Assembly: GCF_018320785.1 (NCBI RefSeq)
Contig: NC_054867.1
Coordinates: 50,591,355 to 50,655,354, forward strand
Direction of reading: 5' to 3'
Source: Cheilinus undulatus
Taxonomy: Eukaryota > Chordata > Actinopteri > Labriformes > Labridae
Length of the DNA: 64,000 bases
Below the pieces are notes generated by a model. It was given only the letters and a program-made list of their open reading frames with translations, had not been told where the DNA came from and ran no database searches. Positions 24,201 to 36,300 of the stretch are shown here, piece by piece; positions within the stretch are counted from its first letter, which is position 1; each line of letters starts with the position of its first letter. A program made the position numbers and the translations under genes.

Positions 24201-26130
24201 ATTGTGATTACAGCTTAAATAGAGATTACAGCTTAAAGACTTTTTTCCTCTGTTATACAATATGCCTTCCAGCCTGACAACTTTTTAAAAACCTCATCTA
24301 ATTCTTACTTTTGTTTAGTTGCTACTCTCTTTCTGTAGAGTCGTGCAGACAGGCACATGTAGTCAGAGTAAATAACCCCCATAACCTGCTCCTTTTCTCA
24401 AACTTTGACCTGTTACCATTATTAGTTTATGACACACAAACACAAAGAGGCTTATACCTCCCTGTCTGTTCTCTGTGGGTGTGACCAGCCCACTCCACTT
24501 TATGTAATCCACTTTCAACCGCTCTGCTGGAACACAGTGTATCCCCCTCCTACCGCCTTTAATGCCTGCTGCCTGAAACGTAATGCCACTGACTGTATAT
24601 GCAACATTTGACTGTGTATGAAGGAATTCACTGTGATGTAACACCTGTAACTACCGACTAACATCTTAGGTACATAAGACGTGACAAAACCCTTTAAATG
24701 TGGAAGATTAAATGTTATTAAAGTAGTTAACACTGGTAACTGATATTCAATATGTATGTCTCAGCAGAGTGTGAGTGGATGCCAAAAACCCAGGCATCAG
24801 ATTTGAGCGTTCAAGAGAAGAGCAGTACTCTGATCCTGCCATCTTAATCCTTTTGGGAAATGGTGGCCAAGATATGAAGCTTTTAATGCTTATGTAACAA
24901 ACTGTGTATTGGCAAAAATTGATTTATGTGTGCAGAAATGTACTTCTTTGCTGTAAAGTTTCTTCTTATCATTTTGTGTCTTCGGCATTTAATTTGGTTG
25001 ACTTTTCTGTTGTTTTTATTTATTTTTTTAAAGTGGTAAGTTAGCTGACTTGCAAATACAATCATGAAGATATAAATGCTATAACAACCCCTTACATATG
25101 TTTAGTGGTTTTCAGAGTACTTTCGCCTAAGGCTCACTTAAGATAGAGCTGAAATTTCACATCAATACTGATGCGAAAAAAACTTCTTTACTGCATGATT
25201 CAGTACCTTTAGGTGTTGTATAGTTGTGATAATAACATATGGTTGTGCAAACTCCCATTGCATATGTATTGCATATTATAATGTGTAAAGTTTCTGTATC
25301 ATGGTCTGTTTGTTTGTATTTCACCTTTTAAACACTTTATTTGATATATTTCTCATTTAATTCATACTTTTTTTGTGTAACTCTCTTTTAAAGTCCTGGA
25401 ATTTTGGAGCTATAAGCACTTGAATTTTCATGCAAGCCATAAAGTTTATCCTAATATCTTAGTTTTTATAGAGGTCATACAACAACTTATAAACTAAATA
25501 ACAGTATTAATTTACGTGCACATCATTATTTGACATCACTAGTCTTTGTGTGAGTAATAATTTGGGTTACTGGGGTGTAATGGTGATAAATCATGCTTTT
25601 GTTCAAGTGGGTTTGTAAAACCTTGTTTTTCTGACACGTTTTGTTAAAGGTTTTTATTTTATACGTGTTTTTTGTTTTATTTTTGATATCTTTTAAAATT
25701 TGAAATTGTTTTGCATGTTATTTTATTGCAGAAAGTGAAAAACAACATAGTCTGTTGGTTCATTCTTCATGCAACCCTCCCAAAAATTCCTAAAATGCTT
25801 ATTTCTGCATTCTTAATTTACTAAAAAAGTTCTCTTTTCAACAGTTCTCTCTCTCTCTCTCTTACCCTGCCATGTGACCTCTTGTTCGGATGTGAGCAAC
25901 CATCAGTATTTCTTCTTGTATGGTCTAACTGTGTCTCATTCTCTGTGACTCAGTGACACACTAACCTTCATAACGCTTACAATCATCATAAAAATAACCC
26001 TCAATCATGCTCATTTATATCCACAAAGAAAATCACTCACCCATTTTAAAACAGTCAGATATTTATTTGTGTGGTTTTTGGAGTTTTTATACTGTACAGT
26101 TAAGGGCTTTTCTTGATAATGACAGTCTGC
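24201..26130. other. intergenic, no gene seen
   Basis: AT-rich. A short CT microsatellite lies at 25849-25862. No supported coding frame. Confidence 0.4.
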
Positions 26131-26132
26131 AT

Positions 26133-26212
26133 CAGCCAATCATATGCAGCCTAATCCAGCCAGCTTGATGCTGATTGGCTGTTCCGGCTCACTCCCACTA
26201 CTCAGCCAATCT
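26133..26212. promoter_or_regulatory. cluster of three CCAAT boxes
   Basis: CCAAT at 26136-26140, ATTGG (inverted) at 26174-26178 and CCAAT at 26206-26210, all inside GCCAATC/GATTGGC contexts favoured by NF-Y. They are 32-38 bases apart. They lie beyond the 3' end of the minus-strand gene, so the target is unknown. Confidence 0.3.
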
Positions 26213-26582
26213 CCCTTTGTGTGCAACAACAACAACAGAAAAGCAGCACTTTACAGTGCCCAGACACACAGTACATGACCAAACATCAACCATACATGAT
26301 GTAAAAAAAAACATCTGTCATAAAAAAATGTCATTTTATCTCACATTCAGGTTTATCTTAAACCTTAAAAAGCACAAACAGGGTGAGATAATTTCACTTT
26401 TCTCAGTGCAGTCCCCCTTGTTCTTTTCTAAACATCAGTGCCAGTGTCATTAATAATGACTAAGTGACAAAGATCACAGAAATGTTTTTAAAGATATTCC
26501 CTGCAGGGAACTGGTAAAATCATCTCACCCTGCAAGCAGATCCTTAAGACTTTAAGGCTACAAAACATAAAAAAGATGGAGA

Positions 26583-26588
26583 TTTATT
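26583..26588 (-). terminator. poly(A) signal AATAAA for the minus-strand gene
   Basis: TTTATT on the plus strand reads AATAAA on the minus strand, about 100 bases after the stop codon. A second AATAAA lies at 26062-26067. Confidence 0.5.
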
Positions 26589-26684
26589 GTCTGTGAACAT
26601 GAAGCAGAACAAACCTGACCCCGTTCAGTCTGAGGTTTGAGGTTCTCTCTGCTGAGAACAAAATGGCTCCCTGAAAGTTTCCCT

Positions 26685-27368
26685 TCAGGACGTCAGGATG
26701 TCACAGAACTCAACAAAGTCCCTCTGCATGAAGTTCTGGCTCTGAATCAGGTCGTCTTCAGAGGGGAAATACTGCATGCTGTCCTCTTGCAGACGCAGAT
26801 TGTCCTCATGTAGACGCAGACTGTCCTCACGCAGACTCACACTGTCTTCATGCAGTACCAGGATCTGCCCAGGTGGTGTCGTTGAACCGTGTGGGCTGGG
26901 ACTGTCCAATAAGCCTCCTCTGGCGTTCTCCAGGACGCCCAGGTATGAGTCCATATCGGTGAGCTCCATGTCGCTGTCGGAGCTGCTGCCACTGTCGCTC
27001 CCCACCGAATCGGACCTCATGTGCAGCATCTGATACTTCTCGTGCATCAGAAACTGGTTGGTGTTCTTTGGGGCTCTCATCCCCCTTGCTCTATTACCTT
27101 TGACATTAACAGGCCGGAGAGACATCACCTGCCTTCGAAGGTGTCTGGTCTGATTGTAAAAAGGATGATGACGCTGAGGGTGCTGTTGGTGATTGCGCCC
27201 TCTCTGCCACCCTCCCCCTCCTGTCCTCCGCCCCTGCAGGCGCCCCCCGCAGCTCTTTGACCAGCCGTGCCTCCTGCGGCTGGAAGGCTCCCTCTGTGGA
27301 GCTCCTTTTCCATCCTGCTCCTGCTGCTGCTGCTGGCAGCTCCTCCTGCACATCATCTCAGAGAGCAT
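26685..27368 (-). CDS. intronless HEXIM/CCER1-like protein, 227 aa
   Basis: A single open frame with a clear domain order. Residues 1-80 are Arg/Gln/His-rich and basic, like a nuclear or RNA-binding region. Residues 98-108 read RAPKNTNQFLM, close to the PYNT-containing segment (APYNTTQFLM) that HEXIM1/2 use to inhibit P-TEFb. Residues 118-145 are Ser/Asp-rich (GSDSGSSSDSDMELTDMD). Residues 171-198 form four 7-residue repeats (LxEDSxx). The end has SEDDLIQSQNFMQRDF, resembling HEXIM's FLQRDF. The repeats come before QRDF, whereas HEXIM's coiled coil follows it, so this is not an ordinary HEXIM. A CCER1-like intronless gene is the main alternative. Motif similarity is seen; function is inferred. 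The start is the first ATG, with further Met codons at 5 and 6. Confidence 0.7.
   Translation of the reverse strand: MLSEMMCRRSCQQQQQEQDGKGAPQREPSSRRRHGWSKSCGGRLQGRRTGGGGWQRGRNHQQHPQRHHPFYNQTRHLRRQVMSLRPVNVKGNRARGMRAPKNTNQFLMHEKYQMLHMRSDSVGSDSGSSSDSDMELTDMDSYLGVLENARGGLLDSPSPHGSTTPPGQILVLHEDSVSLREDSLRLHEDNLRLQEDSMQYFPSEDDLIQSQNFMQRDFVEFCDILTS
26779..26859 (-). repeat. 21-bp in-frame tandem repeat
   Basis: About four 21-bp units (26779-26799, 26800-26820, 26821-26841 and a partial one) encode LQEDSMQ/LHEDNLR/LREDSLR/LHEDSVS. Being in-frame, they can change copy number without breaking the protein. Confidence 0.8.
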
Positions 27369-29842
27369 TTTCTTGTCTTTCTCGCAGTGTCCTCCCTTCC
27401 TCCCTGCTGCTCTCCTTCACATCCTCCTTCTCGCTCAGTGGCAACAACAAAGAGAGGCTGCTTACAGTTTTTCTGGCTCAGATCACAAATGACCCTCCTC
27501 TCGCTCAGAGTCTACCTTTTCACTATTCTATCACTTTTTTTCTTGACCTCTGGCTTTGGCTGGTGCATTGCCTGCTCTTCCTCCCCTTGCAGCAGCAGCT
27601 TGCCTGCTCGGCTGGCTCCCTGTCACGCCCTCCTCTGTCTGTCTTATCTCGCTTCTTCACCTCTCTGAAAGTCAAAGCAGCTCCTTACAGCTCTGATTAG
27701 TGAACTGAGGTGAGCTGTGGAGGGGTTTTAAGCGTCTTCTTGCTGATTTAAGGCTGTTAATTCTCAGTTTCAGACCAGCAGCTATAGCGTACTCAGCTGT
27801 GGCCAACACTGACTGTGGCTCTGCCTCCTCCTTACAGCCTGAATAAAGAGTTGGAAGATTCCATTCAAGGGTTTAACAGGCGGGGGGGATTGGGGCTTAC
27901 AGACTCACCCTCTTACTTTAAATAACACTTTTAGAACAAAAAACATTTGTACAGCATTACTGCTGCATGCCTGAAAGTATAGAATAACATGCATATTTGC
28001 CTTTAGATGCCTTGATTGGTTTGCTTTGGTTGTAAAGAGGTAATACCACTCCCTACAGCAGAATGGTTCACTCCGCTTTAGTTTTAGCAGCTGAAATCTG
28101 ATCTTCAGCTGCTACACACACACACACACACAGTGCAATATCAACAACCAGCATTGGGGCAGGAGGGCTGTGGTAGTTATTGTAATAACAGTAACAGCAG
28201 TTAGTTTTTGTGTCATGCACGTGCAAAAGAGCCCAGCCCACATGGACTCCCTAGGACACCACAGACAATGCTTTAGCCAAGAAAAACATGCCTTAAATCA
28301 ACAGTTTTATCACCTTAAAGAGTTCAAACATTAATATCTACCCTCAAACCTGAAGAGAAAATCTGCAAAAAAAGATTTCCATCGAAAATGCAATCAAGTG
28401 TTTGGTCTTGCTGCCATCCTGGCTGTAGTGACAGCAGTGTCAGTAAGCCTCTGCACTCCTTAAGCCAAGATTTAATTATTTGAACATATAGAGATCATAC
28501 TGAGTGGGAATTGTGTTTTTCTTTTAACATTTATGATCCTCGAACAATGTGCTACATACTTGGTTTACCTCTGATTCTCATGTAGCGCCTCCATGAGGTT
28601 GACATTTGTGATTTCAGTGGAAAATGTAAACAACTTCTTGAAGGCTTGCCATTTAATTTGGGTCAGACATTCAAGTTCCCCTCAGCACAGCTTTGACATC
28701 CTTTGGGCTTGCATCTAGCACCATCATCTGGTCACAGCAGCAAGAAACTGTGCCTGCAAATGCAGTGATATTACTGCTGTCTTCTGCTGTGCTTTGTGTC
28801 CATATCTAATAAGAAGGGGAAAGATAGGATATTATTAACGGTAACACCTGCTCAAAATCAGCTTTTACTGCAACTGTTCTAAACTGCAGCTTCATACAGC
28901 TGCTTTCAGGTCTGGTTCTGGTCATAACAATCCAACCAGAAGACAACTTCAGACATTAAGGACATTTTACTGCACAGACAGAACCCACAAATCAATGCAT
29001 AATGGCCAAAAACATGCCTCTTCTTTACTGTAACCCAAATCTCTCAAGAAAGCATTTCCTCTTCCCTAATTCTTCCTGCTGCAATCTGCAAAGCTCTCCC
29101 AGTTATTACAATTCTGTATGTATTTAGGTCAGTTTAATTCACCAAAACACAGACAATAGAATGACATAATGCACCCACAAGTGTGCAGCTTCACTAGTGA
29201 CCCCATGTGGCTGATATAGGTATAACACAGACCAGTTTAAAGCAGATGGAGAGGGCGCAGTGTTTACAGTTGACTGGTTCTCTATACTTAGATCATTACC
29301 AGCATTAGGGCTGCAGGTCATGTGATTCTTCTCCTGACAGATGAAGGATTAAGGCGGTTGCCATTTTGCAAGCTTTCAAAGTAAAATAATAAGTACATTT
29401 ACTCAAGTAAAATAGGAACTGGAGATATCTTCTTAATTTTTGAGATTTATACTTTTACTCCATACAGTTCCAGGGGAAAAAAAACTCCATTCTTTGCATT
29501 CTTTACCTCATTCATTCATCCAATAATTAAATAAATCATTGCCTTTCATATTAAAACACACACAGCAAAACCTGCACTTTGGGTTTTATTTCTAGATAGT
29601 TTCTATATTTCAACATGTTTTATACATATTGTTCTTCTTTCCCAACACTTTCATTGTTATTTCTAACTACAGCTAACTTTGTTCCTAACCTTATATCACT
29701 TTATTTATCATGTTTTGAGTCATTTATATTCTGTTAGTAATCAAATGGAGCCAATCCAACTACCTTTTTTAGGTTTGCATATTTGGACCATAATTATCAT
29801 AAATGTAGAATTTTAAATCTTGAATCCAACATGCAATGTTTG
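27369..29842. other. upstream region of the minus-strand gene and intergenic
   Basis: 27369-27850 is presumably the 5' UTR and promoter of the HEXIM-like gene; no TATA box is evident. A short (AC)n lies at 28114-28132. The remainder shows no gene. Confidence 0.35.
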
Positions 29843-29850
29843 CTCTAAAT

Positions 29851-30532
29851 CAGGGGTTTTCGAAGTGTGTGGGATTTAGCCTCCCCAAAGAGAAAATTAT
29901 TCATTCGGTGGACCCCCCACCCACATAAGATTCAGACTGAAAAAAAAACTTAACCATATTTTCAAACATTTATGTCTAATTTTGAATATTTTTAAAATTT
30001 TTATATCTTTGATTTTTTGGTCTGCCAATGTTCTTAAACATCCGTCTTTACCAGGTAATCAGTTATTTGGTTTCAGTAATGAATTTATTGCCATTACTAC
30101 CTGATTATTCTGCTCTGATAATCCTTAAAGCAACGTCACTCAACCAAAGAGCCAGACTGTTGAAAAATACCTTTGCAGGAGCCACAATCCAAGTGGTAAA
30201 AAGTGGTAAAAACAGCTTGAAGTAGCAATAAAAAAAAAGTTAAAGATGGCAGAAACGGTCAAAAAACAGCAAAAATGGGGATAAAAAGTGAAAAACACAG
30301 GTGATAAGTGACAAAAAAAATGAGTAACAGGTGACACAAGGCAAAAAAATGTAAAAAAAAAAAAAGTAAAAAGCAGTCAAGAGTGTCAAAATTGGGCAAA
30401 AAGTAGGAAAGAGGTGGTATTTGATGACAAAAGGATGCTTAAATGAATGAAAAGTGGGAAAAAAATGGTGAACCCTGGGGGGTCCTGTGGCGCCCCCCAG
30501 GGGAGGCCCGCCTCACACTTTGAAAACCACTG
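29851..30532. mobile_element. complete 682-bp hAT MITE
   Basis: Identical 8-bp duplications CTCTAAAT at 29843-29850 and 30533-30540. Ends CAGGGGTTTTCGAAGTGTG and, inverted, CAGTGGTTTTCAAAGTGTG. The interior has a degenerate aaaagtg/gcaaaaa tandem region. No transposase. Confidence 0.93.
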
Positions 30533-30956
30533 CTCTAAATTAAACTGCTGACTTGTATATAAAGCGATGAGGTTCAAATTGATTCTTTGATTAGTCCTTT
30601 GGTTCATTGTCAGAGTTCTCAGAGGGGGCTCTGTCTGCTCTAAAGTTGTCATATTAGATCTATATTTGTTTAAAATAATACTTAGACACATCATTAATCA
30701 TCTGTACTTCAATATTATGGTAAGAAGTGTGTGTGGGCCTATTCTGTTTGAATTTCATCAATGAAAAGAGTTGAAACTGATGTTTATGTTTTTTTCTGTG
30801 TGAATCCTGGGGGTCAACCTATGGGGTCAACTGGTTTCAACTGGGGTTAGGACCCAAAATTTTTCAGTTGGTTGCAAAAGGGTTCCTGTCATATCTCTGA
30901 TTTTTAATGTATTTAAAACTGGAGGAGGTCAAAACTTTTTCATTAAATAAATTAAG

Positions 30957-31140
30957 GATCGGGGTACAGTTGGCTAAGTCAGGTTGCGCCCCGTGTTCGC
31001 AGGTGGCCCAGGTTAAAGTCTGGCCTTCGTCTCCTTTCCAGCATGTCTCTTCCCCAGTCTCTCCTCCCGGTTTCTGACTCTATCCACTGTCCCACTCTTG
31101 AAAATAAAGGCATAAAAAAGCCCCAAAACAAACAAAAATA
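30957..31140 (+). mobile_element. tRNA-derived SINE
   Basis: Shows box A-like gtacagttggctaag, a decayed box B (aggttaaagtc), then the shared body tgtctcttcccc..tttctgactctatccac and tail aaataaaggcataaaa. Same family as 39140, 55986 and others. Confidence 0.75.
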
Positions 31141-31600
31141 AATTAGGGAGGCACAATATTGTCAGCATGATATTGGTATCGGCAGATATGAGTATTTCTG
31201 ATACTTTGGCCATTAAAATCTGCCTGTACAGGTTGTAAAGTTTTTAGTTTTCAGGGTTCAAGTTTTAGTCATTTATAATCATCGGAGACAAAATTGCAAA
31301 ACAGATTGTATTTCCTTTATGTCACACAAGCACAAAGAAGAACAAAATTTCTCCTGTTGTCCAGAATTGTCCTCAACCAAACATTAATCAGTAATAGCCT
31401 GAAATAATCAGCTGCTAAATCCATCATGAAAATACTCATTAATTACTTATTATGTAGATAAGAATGAAATAATGAGTTTGTGCTGAAACTTTGATTTTAA
31501 GGCTAAAGCTTAGGCGAAATATCAATTACTGTTACTGTGAGAAATTGTTGTCAAAGTTATATTCATGTCTGTTTCCCACAGAATGACACTACACTTGGCT
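31141..31600. other. intergenic, possible repeat fragment
   Basis: gatattggtatcggcagatatgag resembles fragments near 34650 and 44550. No gene. Confidence 0.35.
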
Positions 31601-31990
31601 GGCAGTATGGGGTCATCCAATAATGTAGTGCGGAGTTGGACTTGAATCTGATTGAGATCCTGTTGCATGATGATTCTGCAAAGAAGAATGGGCCAAAATT
31701 CCTCCACAGTGATGGGAAAGACTCATTGCCAGATATCACAAACATTTGTTTTTAGTTGTTACCGCCAAGGGTGGAGAGACCAGTTAGGGCAATGGCATTT
31801 TCCCATAGGACTTGGTATGTTTGGATGGTTTTTTCCCTTCATGAACAAAATCGTCATTTAAAAATTGCATTTTACATTTACTCAGGTTATGTTTGTTTAT
31901 TAAAGTTTGTTCAGCAACCGGAAATATTTAAGTGTGACAAATACACAAATGAAAAATGGAAGGTGGAAATACTTTTTCACAGCACTGTAC
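31600..31990 (+). mobile_element. 3' remnant of a Tc1-like transposon
   Basis: aagaagaatgggccaaaattcc gives the transposase tail (KEEWAKIP), and the segment ends in ggtggaaatactttttcacagcactgta, a known type of fish Tc1 terminal repeat. The 5' half is missing. Confidence 0.75.
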
Positions 31991-33179
31991 ATAGTGAGTG
32001 AATGGGTGTGAAAGGGTAAGTGTAACCTGAAGTGTTAAAAGCACTTTAAATGGTCACTAATACAAGAGCAGCTAAACAAGCTCAAGTCCATTTACAGTTT
32101 TATTTTTTATATGTATCGTCAATTCATACAGATTTTTTTTTCAGTTGTATTTGTAAAGTAAAAAATATCCCATTTATTTCTTTAGACATTTATTATATTA
32201 AGAAGCGTTTTTGGTTAATATCTGTCAATGCATGTATTAAATCCATGCATTAAAAAAATATGTGGTTCTTTATCTGATATTTTCATTATGGTTCTCCAAT
32301 AATAGACAAATTTGCTTTGTTATCATTTTCCAATTGAAAACAATAAAAAAGGAAATAAGAACACCTGAAAATAAAAAGAAATAAATGGTGAGTTTAAAAG
32401 CTAAAATGCATTTTGAGTGGTGATGTGTTTATGAAAAGCGTCCCTGAATAATCTGCAGAACAAACAGAGCTTAGAGGATGATCACATCAGGCAACAACGG
32501 GCCACTGTTAACGGCTCTGATGACACATTCAGCCTGCTATGTACTGTCTGTTTAGACTATTTTAACACAAGAAGTTATCACCATCTAGTCACATAGTCCA
32601 GCTATTATTGGTTACCCTTGAAACTGTAGTTAATGACGCGTATAGCCACACAAACCACCCTTTTTCCACAGTCCAATATCAGTCAAACATTCGGGAACAT
32701 TGTGTACTTTGGACATGACAAAGGTGAAGCCAAGCCACAAGACTAGTGGTGGAAAATTAAAATTAGAACCGATTTTCAAGGCTCGGTTTACCTTAAAATA
32801 CATGTGGTCGGTAAATCACAACACACCTCAAACACTGATGTTATGAGCTTATACTTCATCGTGTGATTATTTCTTACAACGTCACAGCTTTTCAAGGGCT
32901 GTTATTAATAAACGTTTCATAATTCTCGCGATAAATATTTGAAAGATGAGACACATGTTCCTATTATCGGACAAAGGCCGTCCCACACTTTCTTTTAGTT
33001 TTATTGCCCTTAATTATTCAAGAAACTCTAACTACAGAGTCTGACTGCTCATACAATATCAAAATATGCGTTGGCCGTTACAGATGAACCACTTTCTGCT
33101 GAAGTCAAAACACGGTGACTATATTGTCAATGAACATCTTTCAATAAAGTTTCAACGTTTCAAAGCAGTCAGCTGCTTC
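31991..33179. other. intergenic upstream of nisch
   Basis: AT-rich until about 32880, where CpGs appear (tctcgcgataa). Probably includes the distal promoter. No gene seen. Confidence 0.4.
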
Positions 33180-33312
33180 ACTCAGCAGCACCACAACAAA
33201 CATGGCGTCAGGAGGCGGTTAACGGTGAAGAAGCATTTGGAAATCCTTCAAAAGCATTTTAATTATTTCTTTTACTTAAATTCTGATAATATCGGCGTGT
33301 TCCGATCTTGAC
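33180..33312 (+). promoter_or_regulatory. probable nisch 5' UTR / core promoter region
   Basis: CpG density rises sharply from about 33180 to 33700 against an AT-rich background, spanning the start codon and early intron 1. An acaaaCATGGCGtc element near 33196-33209 resembles a YY1 site, often found at TATA-less housekeeping starts. No TATA box is evident. Position is inferred from base composition only. Confidence 0.4.
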
Positions 33313-33393
33313 ATGGAGCCCGTTCCGTTTCCAGAGGAGGTTCCGGAGAGGAAAGTGTGTGTTGTTGGGTCGGAGCTGGTGGAAAACTACACA
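33313..33393 (+). CDS. nisch: nisch exon 1 (start codon)
   Basis: 27 codons, starting at ATG in a GACATGG context and ending ...[11 protein letters not shown] before donor gtaagc. It ends in phase 0. VVGSELV is the conserved lead-in to the PX domain, which supports this ATG. The proposed 5' UTR upstream is not resolved. Confidence 0.9.
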
Positions 33394-36300
33394 GTAAGCT
33401 AATTTACGTCCGGTGTTTCGCTACAAAGAGTGACCGTGTCAACCGGGGACCGTCCATCGTACGTGTGCATTGAGAACCGATAGATTCGTCACGAATTAAC
33501 CTTTATTTTGTTTTCGAGTAAAATGCCAAGCTATACTCATCTTATTCCGTCAAGGAAAATAGCTAAGAGGTGTTTGATGGGATTTGTCCGTTTTCAACAT
33601 TAAATGTATTCACGACAACCGCAGGCGCATTCGGCTTAAGTTGCCAGTTGACACGGTCACTAGTTGAAACGATACACCTGTTCCGGGGTTTCTTTAACAT
33701 AGCTAGCGCCAGTTAGCTTGGATTCTAGCTTCCCCCGCTCTGGTTCTTGCAAAGTGTCAATGGGTTACTGTTAATTAAATCGCTCTGGTAATTAATATAT
33801 AAACTGAGCAGTTATTAAGCTTGTTTTCGTCAGTTATTATGTTTGCATATCCCTGAGTTTTAACTAGGAATAATCATATCTAGCAAGCTAACGGCTTGTG
33901 GTTGGCTGTCAGTTACCACAGATACTTTCAGTTTGTATATCAGGAAATGTTAGTTTAGTTTCTGGATGACATGTTATATTTCTTATAGGTTTGACGGTCT
34001 TATCCTCAAGCATGACTGATGATTATTCCTTATTTTTAATTCCTCTAACTCTCTTTGAACTTGTTTGTACATTTGAATAGTATACAGCTGATATATTAAG
34101 ACATCTTTGCGTACTTGCTCATTTTCTGCACTTTTTCCCCAAAGAGGTTGATAATGTACTTCTAACTTCAGCTCTGATTTGAAAGTATATATACACAATT
34201 CCTCCACTGCATACTGGCCCCTTTATTTTTTGTCTTTTCTTTAATTATGAATATTGTAATGGATACACTTCCTGCCAGGAAATCACAAAGCGGTTTGGAA
34301 TTAAATTTAATTGGGTATTATACTTGAGAGCAGTTTGAAAGCATATTGACAAAATAATGGAAGCTTTGGAGCTTTTAACAACATCTCATGGCCACTCTGA
34401 GCGGATGCAGCTACAAAAGTGATGGTTCAAGTTTCAAATAACCTAATCTCGCCTGGTAAATCAGATGGAAATGTTATAGGATGCGTTGTTAACTAATGTG
34501 TTAGTGCAGATATGGTCTTAATAGTTTCTTTGCAAATTAATCAGTCAAACTTTATTTGTATATTGCCAAATCATACCAGATGTTACCTCAAGGCACTTTA
34601 CGAAAAAGGAAGGCTATTCTTGACCTTGTTATTTACTAGAGATGAACTGATAACAGCATTGGATATCAGTGCTGATACCAATCCTAAGTACTTGTACTCA
34701 TACTCATAAAACATTGTAGTTACTGTACTTGTATAAGGACTGGAAATACAAAGAGAAAGACACAAATAGAGACAAACAAAAAGAGCAAAAAAAATAAATA
34801 AAACTGACTTATGGCTGCAATGTATTACCAGGCATAATAGTGTAATCATTGACTGATCAGTTTAATATTAGCTTTAACAACTATAATGCCAATAAAAAGG
34901 GCAGGACTCTGTCAAGTTATTCGAGAATCATTGAAGCACAGGTGTTACTTTAAGCCTTACATTGAAGACCCATGAGTGTCCTGTTACTTATTCCAGGTCT
35001 ACGTCATTGATGTGACTGATGGAGAGCACAAGTGGACTGTAAAGCACCGCTACAGTGACTTTCATGACCTCCATGAGAAGGTAAGAGATCACAGATTGTG
35101 AACTGATCAACTTTAGCATTCAGTAGCATCAGGAGTGCAATTATTCCTCATCAGTGCATCTTGCATTTTATTTGATAATATGGGTTTTATGGTCCTTTAA
35201 AACCAGTCTGTATATGAGCAGAAATCAGCTTGAGGCTGGAGTAAACATCTCTAGGTTTTCACTATTGTGACAGAATTGGATGGCAAAAAAAGGCAAGAGC
35301 TGCAAATAAAGATTAGCATTAATTTTGATGAATCTGTCTCATATGTTACGTCGGGTTCTGACTCTACCCACAGTCCTGCCACTCAAGTAAAGGCATAAAA
35401 GCCCCAAAATAAGACTTTGAAATATCTATTTAAACATTTAAATTTTATCACTTAGTTCCTTAGACAGTGGGGCAAACTTCCCTCACAGTTTCTCAAACTC
35501 CAGGTCCAGTAGATTTCCTAGGATGTGGGGGTTTTTTTTGTCTCCCCAATAGTTATAATCCCCAAATATTTAGTTTGAAACTCCATTAAACAGAGATAAG
35601 CAACTGCAAACAAGAGAATATTTGCCATTTTTTATTAATAAGTGAATGTTTTATTCTCATCTTCAGCTCACAGCAGAGAAGAAAGTCGACCGACGGTTAC
35701 TTCCTCCAAAGAAGATGATCGGTAAGAACTCAAAGAGCCTCGTAGAGCGGCGGCAGAAAGAGCTAGAGCTTTACCTGCAGACGCTGCTGCAGCAATTCCC
35801 ACAAGCCACACCCACTCCGCTCGCCATCTTCCTGCACTTTCACCTCTATGTGAGTATGCTTCAACTTAACACTATCCTAAAATCTATGCACGCTTACTTT
35901 AATATTTTAGGATGATTACATAAGGATTGATTAGCCTACATAAGTAAAAATTTGGACGTGTCCTGATGAAGACTTGTGTGAGCAAAAACAAGTAGGAATC
36001 TGTGTTTATGAAGGATTTTTATATCACGTCAGAGAGCCTTTGATTTTCAATTTTGAATGCCATTTTTTACTACTGACTCTGTTTGCTTATAACCACAACT
36101 GTAGTTTTTGCCTTTTGCAATGTGATGTTTGTCCACAGTTTTTTTCATACTTTTTTCCCCCTGTGCGGCACTTGCCCCATTTTATCTACCATAACATTTT
36201 TAGATGTTTTTTACATTCTAGCTTTACTCCTGGAAGGAACTTGAATAAGGAAATCCTTTTAGCCAAGTTTACTTAGAAAGCTCATTTCTATCTGCAGTCA

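Noticed and set aside
27193..27700. Plus-strand Pro/Ser/Cys-rich frames
   Set aside because: The first part is the shadow of the minus-strand gene; the rest lacks any conserved motif.
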